A DNA stretch of 64,000 bases, taken from assembly GCF_012726205.1 (NCBI RefSeq), contig NZ_JAASAE010000006.1, positions 1 to 64,000 on the forward strand. Direction: 5' to 3'. The translations under genes were made by a program, and so were the position numbers. Source of the stretch: Rhodococcus sp. HNM0569. Lineage in GTDB: Bacteria; Actinomycetota; Actinomycetes; Mycobacteriales; Mycobacteriaceae. The notes below the pieces were generated by a model. The model had not been told where the DNA came from. It saw nothing but the letters and a program-made list of their open reading frames with translations, and made no database searches. Below are positions 25,238-35,048 of the stretch, one piece after another (the stretch's first letter is position 1; every line of letters begins with the position of its first letter).

Positions 25238-25714
25238 TCAGCGCTCGAGGAGGGCGAGGGCCGCGGCGACATCGGCGGTGCGCGGGAACAGCCCGCTCTG
25301 GCCAACGGCCCGGAACATGCGGTCGGCGGGGCGGCTCGACACGAGCGCCCAGCGCCTGCCCGCTTCGCGGACCGCGACCTCGAGTGCCGTGAGGACCGGG
25401 AGGCCGGCGGTGCCGAAGAACTGGACCGACGAGAGGTCGAGAACGATGTCGCGCGCGCCGTCGACGCGGGCGCACACGAAGTCGCGCAGATCCTGCGCGG
25501 TGCAGAGATCGATCTCGCCACGCACCCGGACCAGCGCGACGTCGGGACGAATGTCTACTGCATCGAACTCTGCGGTGAGCCCCGACCGGGCCGTGTGGAC
25601 AACCGAAGACCCCCTTCGAGAACCGCCGTGGTCGCGGATGTTATTGTTCCGTGACGAGATCTTGCCTCCGGCACGACCTTCGACGGTCACGTTCTTGGTT
25701 GCGATAACAGTCAT
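25238..25714 (-). CDS. STAS-domain anti-anti-sigma factor-like protein
   Basis: A 158-residue protein. About 48 polar N-terminal residues are followed by a STAS domain (about 50-158) with VRVRGEIDLCTAQDL and the phospho-site loop DLSSVQFFGTAGL, where Thr replaces the usual Ser of the DSSG motif, a common actinobacterial form. Such proteins bind anti-sigma kinases when unphosphorylated. ATG 25714 follows GGGAGA; an upstream in-frame ATG at about 25759 is less likely. No cognate kinase or sigma gene is in the window. Confidence 0.85.
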   Translation of the reverse strand: MTVIATKNVTVEGRAGGKISSRNNNIRDHGGSRRGSSVVHTARSGLTAEFDAVDIRPDVALVRVRGEIDLCTAQDLRDFVCARVDGARDIVLDLSSVQFFGTAGLPVLTALEVAVREAGRRWALVSSRPADRMFRAVGQSGLFPRTADVAAALALLER

Positions 25715-25893
25715 GGCTCTCCCACCTCTGTCGACAATGAGACGGAAAGCAAAAGGCACTGAGCCGGCCTGCAGGGGTCACCGGGACGTCCCTGACGAAG
25801 CAATGCTTCCCGATACCGGCTGTTTGCTCAACCTGCCCAGACGGTACCGCAGGACTCCGGTGCCAGCAAGAGCGCCGAATCCGGTTGCGGAAA

Positions 25894-25923
25894 ATACTGG
25901 ACCGCAACAGTTTTCAATGTCAA
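25894..25923 (-). promoter_or_regulatory. probable promoter of the STAS gene
   Basis: On the minus strand a consensus -35 TTGACA (25918-25923), 18-base spacer and -10 CAGTAT (25894-25899). It would give a long leader of about 170 bases before the STAS start. Confidence 0.45.
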
Positions 25924-25983
25924 CTTCTTCGCATATTCGGCGTGGCGCACACAAGACAGATGTCTTGCGGCACAGGGAAAACC

Positions 25984-26949
25984 CTACTCGGGAGTAGATA
26001 TATCTCGTTCGTCCGGTTCCGCGACGGTCAGCACGACGTCCACGACGTGCTCGTCACGCTCCAGCTCGCGTTCCAGCGCGCGCAGCGTGTGAGCAACTCG
26101 TGACTCCGCGGAGTCCCCTACGAGATCGACGCTGGCGACCACGAACAGTTGCCTGGGACCTGTGAATTCGAGTCGAACGAACCTGACCTGCCGTACCGGA
26201 TCAAGCCGTTCGATGCGCTCGATCACGGCCTCACGCAGGGCGTTCGACCCCGGTTCACCTGTCAGAAACCTTCTGTTGCGGTCGATCAGCACGATCGCGA
26301 CCACGCCGAGCAGGACACCGACCGCGATCGAACCGATCGCGTCCCACACCGCCGATCCCGTGATCTCGTGCAGCGCGAGACCTGCCGCCGCGAGCACGAT
26401 GCCGACGAGTGCTGCACTGTCCTCGGCGAATACGGCACGCAGTGTCGAATCCGACGTGTCGAGTGCGTAATCGAGCACGTCGACCTCGAGCTCGCGCGCT
26501 TCGCCGCGCAACTGTCGCACCGCCTGCAGCAACGACGTGCCCTCGAGAACGAAGGCGACGGCCAGCACGACATAGGCGAGAAGGTAGCTCTCGCCGCCCG
26601 CGTGATCGTGGATCAACGACGTGATGCCGTGCCACACCGACACCGCGGCACCGGCGACGAAAAGACCAACTGCGGCAAGCAAAGACCACACGTAGGTCTC
26701 GCGCCCGTAGCCAAGTGGACGCTTGGTGTCGGGCGCTCGCCGCCCGCGTCGATCGGCGACGAGCAGGAGGACTTCGTTGCCGGTGTCGGCCCACGAGTGC
26801 GCCGCTTCCGCCACCATCGATGCCGAGCCCGTCACGACCGCCGCCGCGGTCTTCGCCGCGGCCACGCCGAGATTGGCCGCGAACGCGATCGCGACGGTGC
26901 GTGTGCTCTCGCCCGCCGCGGCGGGCGCACGACCCGCGCGGTACTTCAC
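25984..26949 (-). CDS. cation diffusion facilitator (CDF) efflux transporter
   Basis: A 321-residue metal efflux protein of about six helices. The first metal site HSWADTGNE (near residue 51) and the second EDSAALVG (near 175) are present, and a cytoplasmic C-terminal ferredoxin-like domain ends in VVDVVLTVAEPDE. It uses GTG 26949, overlapping the stop of the upstream acidic-protein gene by four bases, so the two are cotranscribed. Zn, Co, Mn or Fe could be the ion. Confidence 0.9.
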   Translation of the reverse strand: MKYRAGRAPAAAGESTRTVAIAFAANLGVAAAKTAAAVVTGSASMVAEAAHSWADTGNEVLLLVADRRGRRAPDTKRPLGYGRETYVWSLLAAVGLFVAGAAVSVWHGITSLIHDHAGGESYLLAYVVLAVAFVLEGTSLLQAVRQLRGEARELEVDVLDYALDTSDSTLRAVFAEDSAALVGIVLAAAGLALHEITGSAVWDAIGSIAVGVLLGVVAIVLIDRNRRFLTGEPGSNALREAVIERIERLDPVRQVRFVRLEFTGPRQLFVVASVDLVGDSAESRVAHTLRALERELERDEHVVDVVLTVAEPDERDISTPE

Positions 26950-27470
26950 TCGCCCGAATCGCGACCGAGTTCGGCTTCGTCCTCGTCGTCGACCGTGTGC
27001 ACCGCGGCCTCCTCGGCACTCGCTGCGGCGCTGTCGATCCCGACGTCGTCGGCCACGAGGTCGGCCTCGGTGTCCGCGCCGAATCCTTCGTCCTCGGCGA
27101 CGAGACGACCCGAACGTTCGTCACCCACCTCGTAGTCTTCGACGTACTCGGGATCGCCCGACACGTAGCCCTCGGTCACCTCGTCGGTGTCCTCCGGCTC
27201 CTCACCGTCCGGCTCATCGTCGTCCGCGAGCGGCGTGTCCGGGACCTCCTCGGCGAGCTTCTGGTCGAGGCTCTCGCCGCGTTCCTGCTCGGCGTCGGTG
27301 ACGCCGTACTTGTCGACCCCCAGCGGCCGGTCGGGCGGCGAATAACCCCGGTCGAGCACGTCGTCGACGCCGATGTCTTCGAGCGTGTCCTCGGGCTGGA
27401 GCTGGTCGTCCTCGTCGAGGCTGTACTCGCCCTCCGACCCTTCGGGTGTGCTGTCCGCATCTTGGCTCAT
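26946..27470 (-). CDS. acidic DUF5709-type protein
   Basis: A 174-residue, strongly acidic and probably disordered protein. Its middle carries the family block DIGVDDVLDRGYSPPDRPLG followed by KYGVTDAEQERGESLDQKL; the C terminus is an Asp/Glu/Ala/Val-rich tail. Function is unknown; the family is common in actinomycetes. ATG 27470 (MSQDAD) is chosen because the sequence upstream lacks family similarity. Translationally coupled to the CDF transporter gene. Confidence 0.8.
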   Translation of the reverse strand: MSQDADSTPEGSEGEYSLDEDDQLQPEDTLEDIGVDDVLDRGYSPPDRPLGVDKYGVTDAEQERGESLDQKLAEEVPDTPLADDDEPDGEEPEDTDEVTEGYVSGDPEYVEDYEVGDERSGRLVAEDEGFGADTEADLVADDVGIDSAAASAEEAAVHTVDDEDEAELGRDSGE

Positions 27471-27584
27471 GGTGTTCACGATGCCACCGCGTCGCGCGCC
27501 GTGCTGGGCAATCCGGCAGTCACGACGTGGTGCTGTAACCCGGCCCACCGAGCCAGATTTCGCGCCCGGGTGCCACAACCTCCG

Positions 27585-28706
27585 TCACGGCAGCGCGTGC
27601 CGCAGGATCGCCGCGAAACCGTCCACCGGCTCGATCCGCGGATCCGCACCGATCAGCACCGAGCGGCCGGCGATCGCCGCGAACGGCAGCGCTTCGTCGG
27701 CGAGCCGCACCTCCTCGTCCGACGCGCCGAATTCCGAGAGGGTGTCCGCGTCGGGGGCGACCCACGACGGCTCGTCACCGACCACGACCGTGCGCTCGCC
27801 CACGTCGCCCACGATCAGCGTGTCGACCGCCTGCTCGCGCAGTGCGCGCGTCACGTCCGCGATGCCCTCGACCGCGAGGCCCGACGCCCTGCCCTTCTCG
27901 GCGTTCCAGCGATCGGCGGCATCGCCCACGACCCCGGCCCGGCGCACGGTGATCTCCTCGTCGATCGCGGTGCGCACCTCGACGGTCTTCGCGCCCGCCG
28001 CCCGTGAACCCCGCTCCAGTTCGAACGACACCGCGCGCGCCCGCTCGGGGAGCGCCGAGAGCAGCTGCGAGCGCGCACGCACCTCGCCGATGACGAAGAA
28101 CGGCGCGACCTTCGATCCGTCGGCGGTCGCGGCGTCGAGCCGCTTGGTGACCCGGTCGGCGACCTCGGCGATATTGCGTTTGCGCGCCTCGTCGGTGCGA
28201 TTCTCGGCATCGCCCCACTGGTCGGTGTCGGCCGACCGTGCTTTGTGGATCGGGTACTGGTCGCCGGTCACGGTTTCCGAGTCGACCACCTCACCGCGCG
28301 CATTGTGGATCGTGAGGTCGGCGCCCTCGTGGTCGACCGCGACGACGCCGTAGTACGCGCGGGGAAAGCCGAGTTGCACGACGTCCATGACGAACGGCGC
28401 CGCGGCGTAGCGCGCAGTCGCACGCTCGGGCGGATATGCGAGGGCTTCGTCGATCCACACCCGCTCGGCGTTCGCGACGAGGGCCCGGCCACTGCGGCCG
28501 ACCGGCGGTGCCGACGAGTACACGGCCTTGTCGAGGACCGACAGGACGTCCTCGCCCGCACCCTCGGCGACGAGCCGCTCACGGATCTCGCGCCATCGCA
28601 GATCGAACTCCTGCCTGGCGTTCTCCGTGTCGTGCGAATCGTCGAAGCACACGGACGCGAAAGGCCCCTTCGTCGTCAGCAATTCCAGGAACCGGTCTGC
28701 GCGCAC
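27585..28706 (-). CDS. Rv2629-like protein (eRF1/baeRF-type fold)
   Basis: A 373-residue protein resembling M. tuberculosis Rv2629, a dormancy-linked protein of unknown biochemistry. Shared segments include TKGPFASVCFDDSHDTENA at the N terminus, VAVDHEGADLTIH, IGEVRARSQLLSALPERA and the C-terminal VDTLIVGDVGERTVV and ADEALPFAAIA. The later parts resemble archaeal/bacterial eRF1-family domains. GTG 28706 has AAAGGAG upstream; a longer reading upstream has no family match. Single gene. Confidence 0.82.
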   Translation of the reverse strand: MRADRFLELLTTKGPFASVCFDDSHDTENARQEFDLRWREIRERLVAEGAGEDVLSVLDKAVYSSAPPVGRSGRALVANAERVWIDEALAYPPERATARYAAAPFVMDVVQLGFPRAYYGVVAVDHEGADLTIHNARGEVVDSETVTGDQYPIHKARSADTDQWGDAENRTDEARKRNIAEVADRVTKRLDAATADGSKVAPFFVIGEVRARSQLLSALPERARAVSFELERGSRAAGAKTVEVRTAIDEEITVRRAGVVGDAADRWNAEKGRASGLAVEGIADVTRALREQAVDTLIVGDVGERTVVVGDEPSWVAPDADTLSEFGASDEEVRLADEALPFAAIAGRSVLIGADPRIEPVDGFAAILRHALP

Positions 28707-28931
28707 GGAAGACTCCTTTCGCAGGGGCACAGCATCGCCGGGCGGTAGGCGCCCGGCGATGCACGGACACCGGAAAGATGCCCGATCCGGCGCCGCGGGA
28801 AACGCCGACGCGGACACGCGTCGATCCGGGCCGGATGCGCGCGAATCCACCGCGGCAACCACCCGGCCGAACCCGCTCGTTGTGGTTAGCTGATCGGGCA
28901 AGCTGTACGGCATCGGCCCCAGGAGGCACGT

Positions 28932-29174
28932 GTGAGCACCAGAGTGACGGCGACACTGCTGAACGAACTACTCGCCGCCGAGTCCGGCGGCGCAGGCCTC
29001 GTCCTCGAAGGCGGCTCGCTGCGCATCGTCGACCCGGTCCCGGACGGTGCACTCGTGGTCGTCACGCGCGACGACCTGAAGCAGCAGCTGCCGCAGGACC
29101 GCCCCGTCGGCGAAGGCGACCTCGAGTTCCACGCCGCCGAGCTCGAGTCGGCCATCGATTCGCTCGGCGGCTGA
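28932..29174 (+). CDS. small acidic hypothetical protein
   Basis: An 80-residue protein of unknown function without signal or membrane segment. It contains a Gly/Leu-rich middle (SGGAGLVLEGGSLRIVD) and an acidic helical C terminus (EFHAAELESAIDSL). GTG 28932 is preceded by AGGAGG at five bases, good evidence that it is translated. It is divergent from the Rv2629-like gene and converges on lpd, with a shared terminator between. Confidence 0.7.
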   Translation: MSTRVTATLLNELLAAESGGAGLVLEGGSLRIVDPVPDGALVVVTRDDLKQQLPQDRPVGEGDLEFHAAELESAIDSLGG

Positions 29175-29198
29175 CGGCGAGCGGACCACCTGACGACG

Positions 29199-29241
29199 CG
29201 AGCCGGGGCCCGCACGTGCGCAACGTGCGGGCCCCGGCTCG
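29199..29241. terminator. bidirectional terminator between converging genes
   Basis: A 19-bp perfect stem (29199-29217 with 29223-29241) with a GCGCA loop lies between the 80-residue gene on the plus strand and lpd on the minus strand, 20 bases from the lpd stop. Confidence 0.8.
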
Positions 29242-29261
29242 TGTGACGTCCGGGACCGGCG

Positions 29262-30680
29262 TCAGAAATTGATCATGTGCCCGGCGAGGCCGTGGATCGC
29301 CTCCTGCAGTGCCTCCGAGAGCGTCGGGTGCGTGTGGACGTTGCGGGCCAGTTCGTTGACCGTGAGGTCCCACTTCTGCGCGAGGGTGAGCTCGGGCAGC
29401 AGCTCCGAGACGTCGGGGCCGATGAGGTGGCCGCCGAGGAGCTCGCCGTACTTCTTGTCGGCGATCAGCTTCACGAAGCCGGTGGGGTCGCCGAGGCCGT
29501 GCGCCTTGCCGTTGGCGGTGAACGGGAAGGTCGCCACCTTGACGTCGTAGCCCTCGTCCTCCGCCTGCTGCTGCGTGAGCCCGAAGCTCGCGACCTGCGG
29601 CTGGCAGAACGTGGCGCGCGGCATCATGCGGTAGTCGCCGAGTGGCAGCGTCTCGGCGCCGCCGATCGTCTCGGCTGCCACGACGGCCTGCGCCTCCGCG
29701 ACGTGCGCGAGCTGGAGCTTCGCCGTGACGTCGCCGATCGCGTACACGTGGGGCACGTTGGTGCGCATGTACTCGTCGATCTCGATCGCGCCGCGGTTGG
29801 TGAGCTCGACGCCCAGCGTCTCGAGGCCGTAGCCCTCGACGCGCGGCGCGAAGCCCACGGACTGCAGCACCTTGTCGGCGACGACCGTCTCGACGGCGCC
29901 GGAGGCGTTGTCCTTGATCGACACCGAGACCTGGTGGCCCTCGTCGTTGATCGACTGGACCGCGGCACCGGTCTTGATCGTGATGCCGAGCTTCTTGTAG
30001 GCCTTCGTGATCTCCTTCGAGACGTCCTCGTCCTCGTTGGGGAGTGCGCGGTCGAGGAACTCGACGATGGTGACGTCGACCCCGTAGTTGCGCAGGACGT
30101 ACCCGAACTCCATGCCGATCGCGCCGGCACCGACGATGACGATCGAGCCCGGCAGATCACGGGCCATGATCTGCTCTTCGTAGGTGACGACGTTCTCGCT
30201 GAGCGACGTGCCCGGCAACAGTTTGGTGACCGAGCCGGTAGCGATGATGACGTTGTCGAACGTGATCTCCTCGGTACCGCCCCCGCCCTTGCCGTTCTCG
30301 GAGAGCTCGACCGACATCGAGTGCGACCCGGTGAACGACCCGGTGCCGTCGTACTCGGTGATCTTGTTCTTCTTCATCAAGAAATGAACGCCCTTGACGC
30401 GCCCGTCCGCGACCTTTCGGCTGCGGTCGAAGGCGGCGCCGAAATCGAAGGACGCCTCTCCGGAGATGCCGAACGTCTTGGCCTCTTTTGTGAAGAGATG
30501 CGCGAGTTCGGCGTTACGGAGAAGTGCCTTGGACGGGATGCAGCCGACGTTCAGGCACACACCGCCCCAGTACTTCTTCTCGACAATTGCGGTGCTCAAT
30601 CCCAGCTGTGCCGCGCGGATAGCAGCGACGTACCCACCGGGACCGGCTCCGAGGACAACGACGTCATAGTGTGAGGTCAC
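29262..30680 (-). CDS. lpd: dihydrolipoamide dehydrogenase (E3)
   Basis: A 472-residue FAD flavoenzyme that reoxidises dihydrolipoamide in the pyruvate, 2-oxoglutarate and branched-chain dehydrogenase complexes; in mycobacteria LpdC also serves an antioxidant system. FAD motif [13 protein letters not shown], redox-active [16 protein letters not shown] motif [12 protein letters not shown] and the C-terminal HTHPTLSEA with catalytic His are intact. GTG 30680 (VTSHYD) is chosen over upstream starts because homologues begin MTxHYD and GGGGG lies before it. Very close to M. tuberculosis LpdC throughout. Confidence 0.96.
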   Translation of the reverse strand: MTSHYDVVVLGAGPGGYVAAIRAAQLGLSTAIVEKKYWGGVCLNVGCIPSKALLRNAELAHLFTKEAKTFGISGEASFDFGAAFDRSRKVADGRVKGVHFLMKKNKITEYDGTGSFTGSHSMSVELSENGKGGGGTEEITFDNVIIATGSVTKLLPGTSLSENVVTYEEQIMARDLPGSIVIVGAGAIGMEFGYVLRNYGVDVTIVEFLDRALPNEDEDVSKEITKAYKKLGITIKTGAAVQSINDEGHQVSVSIKDNASGAVETVVADKVLQSVGFAPRVEGYGLETLGVELTNRGAIEIDEYMRTNVPHVYAIGDVTAKLQLAHVAEAQAVVAAETIGGAETLPLGDYRMMPRATFCQPQVASFGLTQQQAEDEGYDVKVATFPFTANGKAHGLGDPTGFVKLIADKKYGELLGGHLIGPDVSELLPELTLAQKWDLTVNELARNVHTHPTLSEALQEAIHGLAGHMINF

Positions 30681-30752
30681 AAGCCCCCAGGGTAGTCCTG
30701 ACGCTTTCCGCGCACCGAGCATGGTGGGGTTACCTGCGAGTAGGCCCGTCGA

Positions 30753-32189
30753 TCAGTCGGGACGTTCCTGCGCTCGGCCCATGAGCGCGGCCCGCACCTC
30801 GGCAACCAGTGCGGCCCGCACCTCGGCGACGGCCTCGCGCACGAAGCCCTCGTAACGGTCGACATCCGGCATCACGGCCGGACTCGTGTGGATACCGATC
30901 GTGACCGTCTCGCCCAGCCCGTGCACCCCGTGGGTCAGGCCCATCGCGGGCGAGAGCCCCGGGAAACCCGTGGTGAACAGGACGCGGCGGCCGCCGAACT
31001 CGAGATCCGCCGCGCCGCGGGCGACGCTCGAGATCACCGTGTTGCCCGCGACCGACGGCGGGCGCAGGTGCAACGGAAAGTCGGCCACCTGGCGGTACAG
31101 CTCGGCCGGCTCCGCGCACGCGCGCTCGGCGTCGCGTCGGCGTTGCGCGGGATGGCGTACCCGGCGCGCGCGCAAGGCGAGGTCGCCGCCGATCGCACGG
31201 ACGCGCTCGGCGGGCGCGAGACCGGGAAACAGCTCGACCGACGCGTTGGTGTAATTGTTGCGGCGCCCACCGCGGGCACCGGCGAACGCGACGGGGATCT
31301 CGGCGCCGAGCCGCGCCGGCACGTCGTCACCGTGTGCGCGCAGGTACCGCTCGAGCGCGAGCGAGATCGCGGCGGCCGCGACGGTGGTGACGGTGGCCTT
31401 CGCGTCCGATGCTGCCGGGTCGAATGGTGCTGTGTCGAATGGTGCTGTGTCGAACGTTGCTGCGTCGAACACGAGCGCGCGCACGGTGCGTGCGCCGCCC
31501 GGATCGGCGTCGACGCGCGTGAGCGGGAAGCCCTCCGCAGGCGGTGGAATCTCGCCGCGCAGCTGCGCGGCGTGCAACTCGGCCTCCGCACGGGCCGCGA
31601 TGCGTCTGCCGCGCGCCCGCCCGGCCGCGCGGATCGGCACCTGCGCCGCGGAACGGAGGGCGACGGCCTTGCGCGACGGCCCGCGCACGGTGGGCACGCT
31701 CGGTGCAGGCGGCGGGCCCGGGGTGAGCAGCTCGCGCGCGATCGCCGACGCCCGCGTGCCGTCCGCGAGGACGTGGGCGATCTGCAGGATCACGACCGTC
31801 GCCACGCCTGCGGCGCGCGGTGCGCCGTGCACGGCGCCGAACACGTGCAGCTGCCAGCCGCGGCGGAGCGGTTCGAGCGCCGAGGCAGTCAGGCGCGCTG
31901 TGCCGGTGAGGACTTCGCGCCACGTCGACACTTCCGGATGCACGACGACGGCGTCGTCGCCGACCGGCCCGGGCACCCAGTACGGATAGTCGCGCTGGTT
32001 CGGCACCTCCTCGATCCGGAGGCCGAGTTCGGGGATCGACCGGGCGCGGGCGGCCACCTCGCGTACGGCCTCCTGGACGTCGACCGGACCGTCGAAGCAG
32101 TACACCAGGAACTGGTCGGTGCGCAGCCGTCGTCCGATCCACAGCGCTTGCGCGTCGGCCGAGGCGAGTCGGCGGAAGGCGGGGAGCAC
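30753..32189 (-). CDS. WS/DGAT-like acyltransferase family protein
   Basis: A 478-residue protein with the wax ester synthase/diacylglycerol acyltransferase layout. The catalytic HHxxxDG motif reads AHVLADGTRAS: the first His is Ala but the second, essential His is kept. The C-terminal half shows RRNNYTNASVELFPG and GNTVISSVARG, as in DUF1298. Residues coded around 31419-31470 are a FDTAP pentapeptide repeat, and the C terminus contains a doubled AEVRAAL segment. GTG 32189. Triacylglycerol or wax-ester synthesis is the family role; activity is unproven here. Confidence 0.75.
   Translation of the reverse strand: MLPAFRRLASADAQALWIGRRLRTDQFLVYCFDGPVDVQEAVREVAARARSIPELGLRIEEVPNQRDYPYWVPGPVGDDAVVVHPEVSTWREVLTGTARLTASALEPLRRGWQLHVFGAVHGAPRAAGVATVVILQIAHVLADGTRASAIARELLTPGPPPAPSVPTVRGPSRKAVALRSAAQVPIRAAGRARGRRIAARAEAELHAAQLRGEIPPPAEGFPLTRVDADPGGARTVRALVFDAATFDTAPFDTAPFDPAASDAKATVTTVAAAAISLALERYLRAHGDDVPARLGAEIPVAFAGARGGRRNNYTNASVELFPGLAPAERVRAIGGDLALRARRVRHPAQRRRDAERACAEPAELYRQVADFPLHLRPPSVAGNTVISSVARGAADLEFGGRRVLFTTGFPGLSPAMGLTHGVHGLGETVTIGIHTSPAVMPDVDRYEGFVREAVAEVRAALVAEVRAALMGRAQERPD
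31419..31470. repeat. 15-bp tandem repeat inside the WS/DGAT-like gene
   Basis: GTCGAATGGTGCTGT occurs twice exactly (31419-31433, 31434-31448), then once degenerate (31449-31463) and as a partial fourth copy. Read on the coding strand it gives repeating FDTAP units, an in-frame, length-variable linker. Confidence 0.85.
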
Positions 32190-32212
32190 GCCGTCACTCT
32201 ACGAGTACGCGC

Positions 32213-32218
32213 GATAAT
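32213..32218 (+). promoter_or_regulatory. -10 element of a leaderless peptidase transcript
   Basis: GATAAT lies six bases before ATG 32225, placing the transcription start at the initiation codon; no SD is present. It sits in the 35-base gap between two divergent genes. Confidence 0.45.
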
Positions 32219-32224
32219 GGCGAG

Positions 32225-34246
32225 ATGAGCGATCCCCACCTCTGGTTGGAAGACGTCACCGCGGAAGCCGCGCTCGACTGGGTACGCGAGCGCAACGCAC
32301 GCACGACCAGCACGTACGGCGAGTCGGCGGAGTTCGATGCACTCGAGTCGAGTCTGCTCGACGTGCTCGACACCGACGCGCGTATCCCGTACGTGAGCAT
32401 GCGCGGCGAATGGCTCTACAACTTCTGGCGCGACGCCGAGCATCCGCGTGGACTGTGGCGACGCACCACCCTCGCGCGGTACCGCACCGACGACCCCCAG
32501 TGGGACGTGATCCTCGACGTCGACGCGCTCGCCGCGGCCGAGGACGAGAACTGGGTGTGGGCGGGCGCCGACGTGCTCCGCCCGAGCCAGGCCCGCGCAC
32601 TCGTCTCGCTCTCCCGCGGTGGCGCCGACGCCGCCGTCGTACGCGAGTTCGACATGACGACACGGCAGTTCGTCACCGGAGACGACGCGTTCGTTCTACC
32701 CGAGGCGAAGAGCGGCGCCGGCTGGGTCGACGAGGACACGATCTTCGTCGAAACCGATTTCGGGCCGGGCAGTCTCACCGATTCCGGCTATCCACGGGTG
32801 TCCAAGCGCTGGCGTCGTGGCACCCCGATCGCCGACGCCGAGACGGTCTTCGAGGGCGAGCGCGGCGACGTGTCCGTCGGCACCTCCTACGACGACACCG
32901 AAGGCTACGAGCGCACATTCGTGACGCGTGCGGTCGACTTCTACACGTCCGAGCGGTTCGAGGTGCGCCCCGACGACTCGCTCGTCAAGATCGACGTACC
33001 CGACGACGCCGGCCTCGGCGTGCACCGTGAGTGGCTCACCGTGCGTCCACGCAGCGACTGGGCGGTGGGTGACGCAACCTACCCGGCGGGGTCACTCGTC
33101 GCGATGCCCTACGACGAGTTCGTCTCGGGTGGACGCGAATTCACCGTCCTCTTCACTCCCGACGCGCACACCTCGCTGGAGCAGGCGGTGTGGGTGCGCG
33201 ATCACCTGATCCTGGTGACACTCACCGACGTGCACACCGGCATGCACGTGCTCACTCCCGGTGCGAGCGAGTGGACACGAAGCGAGATCGACGGCATTCC
33301 GCCGCTCACCACCGCGTCGGTGATCGCCACCGACTCACGCATCTCCAACGAGTTCTTCGTCAACGCCAGCGGTTTCACCACTCCCGCGACGCTGCTGTTC
33401 GGCAGCCCGGACGCACCACTCGACGTGGTCAAGCGTGCCCCCGGCTTCTTCGATGTGTCGGACGTGGCGGTCGAGCAGTTCTTCGCGACGTCCGACGACG
33501 GCACCGCGGTGCCCTACTTCGTGGTGGGCCGTACCGACCGGACCGGCCCCGCACCCACACTGCTGTACGGGTACGGCGGGTTCGAGAACTCGCTCGTGCC
33601 GGGTTACAGCGGCACGATCGGCCGGGGCTGGCTCGAGCGGGGCGGCGTGTACGTGGTGGCGAACATCCGCGGCGGCGGCGAGTACGGGCCCACCTGGCAC
33701 ACGCAAGCCGTGCGCGAGGGCCGTCACCTCGTGTACGAGGATTTCGCCGCCGTCGCACGCGATCTCGTGCACCGCGGCATCGCGACCACCGCGAGCCTGG
33801 GGGCGCAGGGCGGCAGCAATGGCGGGCTACTGATGGGCGTCATGCTCACGCGCTACCCCGAACTGTTCGGTGCGATCGTGTGCGCGGTGCCGCTGCTCGA
33901 CATGAAGCGCTACCACCTGCTGCTCGCAGGCGCGTCGTGGATGGCGGAGTACGGCGACCCCGACTCCCCCGACGACTGGGCGTTTCTCGGCGCGTACTCG
34001 CCGTACCAGAACACCGACGCCGGTCGGACGTACCCGCCGGTGCTGTTCACGACGTCGACCCGCGACGACCGCGTGCATCCCGGGCACGCACGGAAGATGG
34101 CCGCACTACTCGAAGAGCAAGGGCGTGAGACGGTCTGGTACTACGAGAACATCGAGGGTGGCCACGGCGGCGCGGCCGACAACAAGCAAGCCGCATTCAA
34201 AGCTGCCCTCACCTATACGTTCCTGTGGCGCACGCTGGCGCACTGA
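32225..34246 (+). CDS. prolyl oligopeptidase family serine peptidase (S9A)
   Basis: A 673-residue cytoplasmic peptidase: N-terminal beta-propeller (to about residue 420) and C-terminal alpha/beta hydrolase domain. The triad is visible as Ser in GGSNGG near 530, Asp in TSTRDDRVHPGHARK near 613 and His in EGGHGGAADN near 646. It cleaves short peptides after proline or has related specificity. Same length as the mycobacterial homologue Rv0457c (from memory). Its last 38 bases overlap the end of the converging FAH-family gene. Confidence 0.93.
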   Translation: MSDPHLWLEDVTAEAALDWVRERNARTTSTYGESAEFDALESSLLDVLDTDARIPYVSMRGEWLYNFWRDAEHPRGLWRRTTLARYRTDDPQWDVILDVDALAAAEDENWVWAGADVLRPSQARALVSLSRGGADAAVVREFDMTTRQFVTGDDAFVLPEAKSGAGWVDEDTIFVETDFGPGSLTDSGYPRVSKRWRRGTPIADAETVFEGERGDVSVGTSYDDTEGYERTFVTRAVDFYTSERFEVRPDDSLVKIDVPDDAGLGVHREWLTVRPRSDWAVGDATYPAGSLVAMPYDEFVSGGREFTVLFTPDAHTSLEQAVWVRDHLILVTLTDVHTGMHVLTPGASEWTRSEIDGIPPLTTASVIATDSRISNEFFVNASGFTTPATLLFGSPDAPLDVVKRAPGFFDVSDVAVEQFFATSDDGTAVPYFVVGRTDRTGPAPTLLYGYGGFENSLVPGYSGTIGRGWLERGGVYVVANIRGGGEYGPTWHTQAVREGRHLVYEDFAAVARDLVHRGIATTASLGAQGGSNGGLLMGVMLTRYPELFGAIVCAVPLLDMKRYHLLLAGASWMAEYGDPDSPDDWAFLGAYSPYQNTDAGRTYPPVLFTTSTRDDRVHPGHARKMAALLEEQGRETVWYYENIEGGHGGAADNKQAAFKAALTYTFLWRTLAH

Positions 34247-35048
34247 TCGGGGTCGACAGCATGCCGATCCCGTCGATCGTGACCTCCACGACGTCGCCGG
34301 GCGCGAGGTAGACCGCGGGCGTACGGCCCCTGCCCACCCCGCCCGGCGTGCCCGTGAGAATCATGTCACCGGGATGCAGAGGCACCATGGTCGAGATGTA
34401 GGCGACGAGCGCCGCGGGAGCGAACAGCAGGTCCGCGATCGCATGCTCCTGCATCGTGACACCGTTGACGGTCGTCCGCAGTCGCGCGGTGGCGGGATCG
34501 AACTCGTCGGCAGTCACCATGACGGGGCCGACAGGCGTCGAACGCGCCCACATCTTGCCCTGGAGCCACTCCGTCGTGCGGTACTGCCAACCGCGCATCG
34601 AGATGTCGTCGGCGACGGTGTAGCCGGCGATGCAGTCTGCGGCCTCGGTTTCGTTCACCCGGTGGGCTTCGCGGCCCACGACGGCGACGAGTTCCCCTTC
34701 CCAGTCGAGCTCCGGGTCGACGGCCTCGACCGCGTCGCGTGGCCCGGTGAGGGTGTCGGCGAACTTGGCGAACAGGGTGGGATGGCTCGGCAGCTCGCGG
34801 CCCATCTCCTCGATGTGGGTCTTGTAGTTGAGACCGACGCACAGCACCTTCGACGGGGACGGCACCACCGCCGCGAGTTCGGCGTCCGCGGGCCGCGACG
34901 CGCCGTGCGCCGACTCGGCGAGCTCACGCCAGTCCGGTCGCCCGAGCAGCGTGCCGACGTCCGGATATCCCGGTACGACGGTGTACCCGTCGCTGTCGAG
35001 CCGCGCCGCGGCAGTGCCGTCAGACGTCCTGAGAGTTGCGAGTTTCAT
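34209..35048 (-). CDS. fumarylacetoacetate hydrolase (FAH) family protein
   Basis: A 279-residue FAH-fold enzyme, last gene of the ten-gene catabolic operon. Metal-site and family segments are CVGLNYKTHIEEMGRELP, ELDWEGELVAVVGREA, YTVADDISMRGWQ and ILTGTPGGVGRGRTP. Family members act as acylpyruvate hydrolases, 2-oxopent-4-enoate hydratases or 4-oxalocrotonate decarboxylases, all late steps of meta-cleavage pathways. ATG 35048 overlaps the upstream stop as ATGA. Confidence 0.9.
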   Translation of the reverse strand: MKLATLRTSDGTAAARLDSDGYTVVPGYPDVGTLLGRPDWRELAESAHGASRPADAELAAVVPSPSKVLCVGLNYKTHIEEMGRELPSHPTLFAKFADTLTGPRDAVEAVDPELDWEGELVAVVGREAHRVNETEAADCIAGYTVADDISMRGWQYRTTEWLQGKMWARSTPVGPVMVTADEFDPATARLRTTVNGVTMQEHAIADLLFAPAALVAYISTMVPLHPGDMILTGTPGGVGRGRTPAVYLAPGDVVEVTIDGIGMLSTPISAPACATGTYR

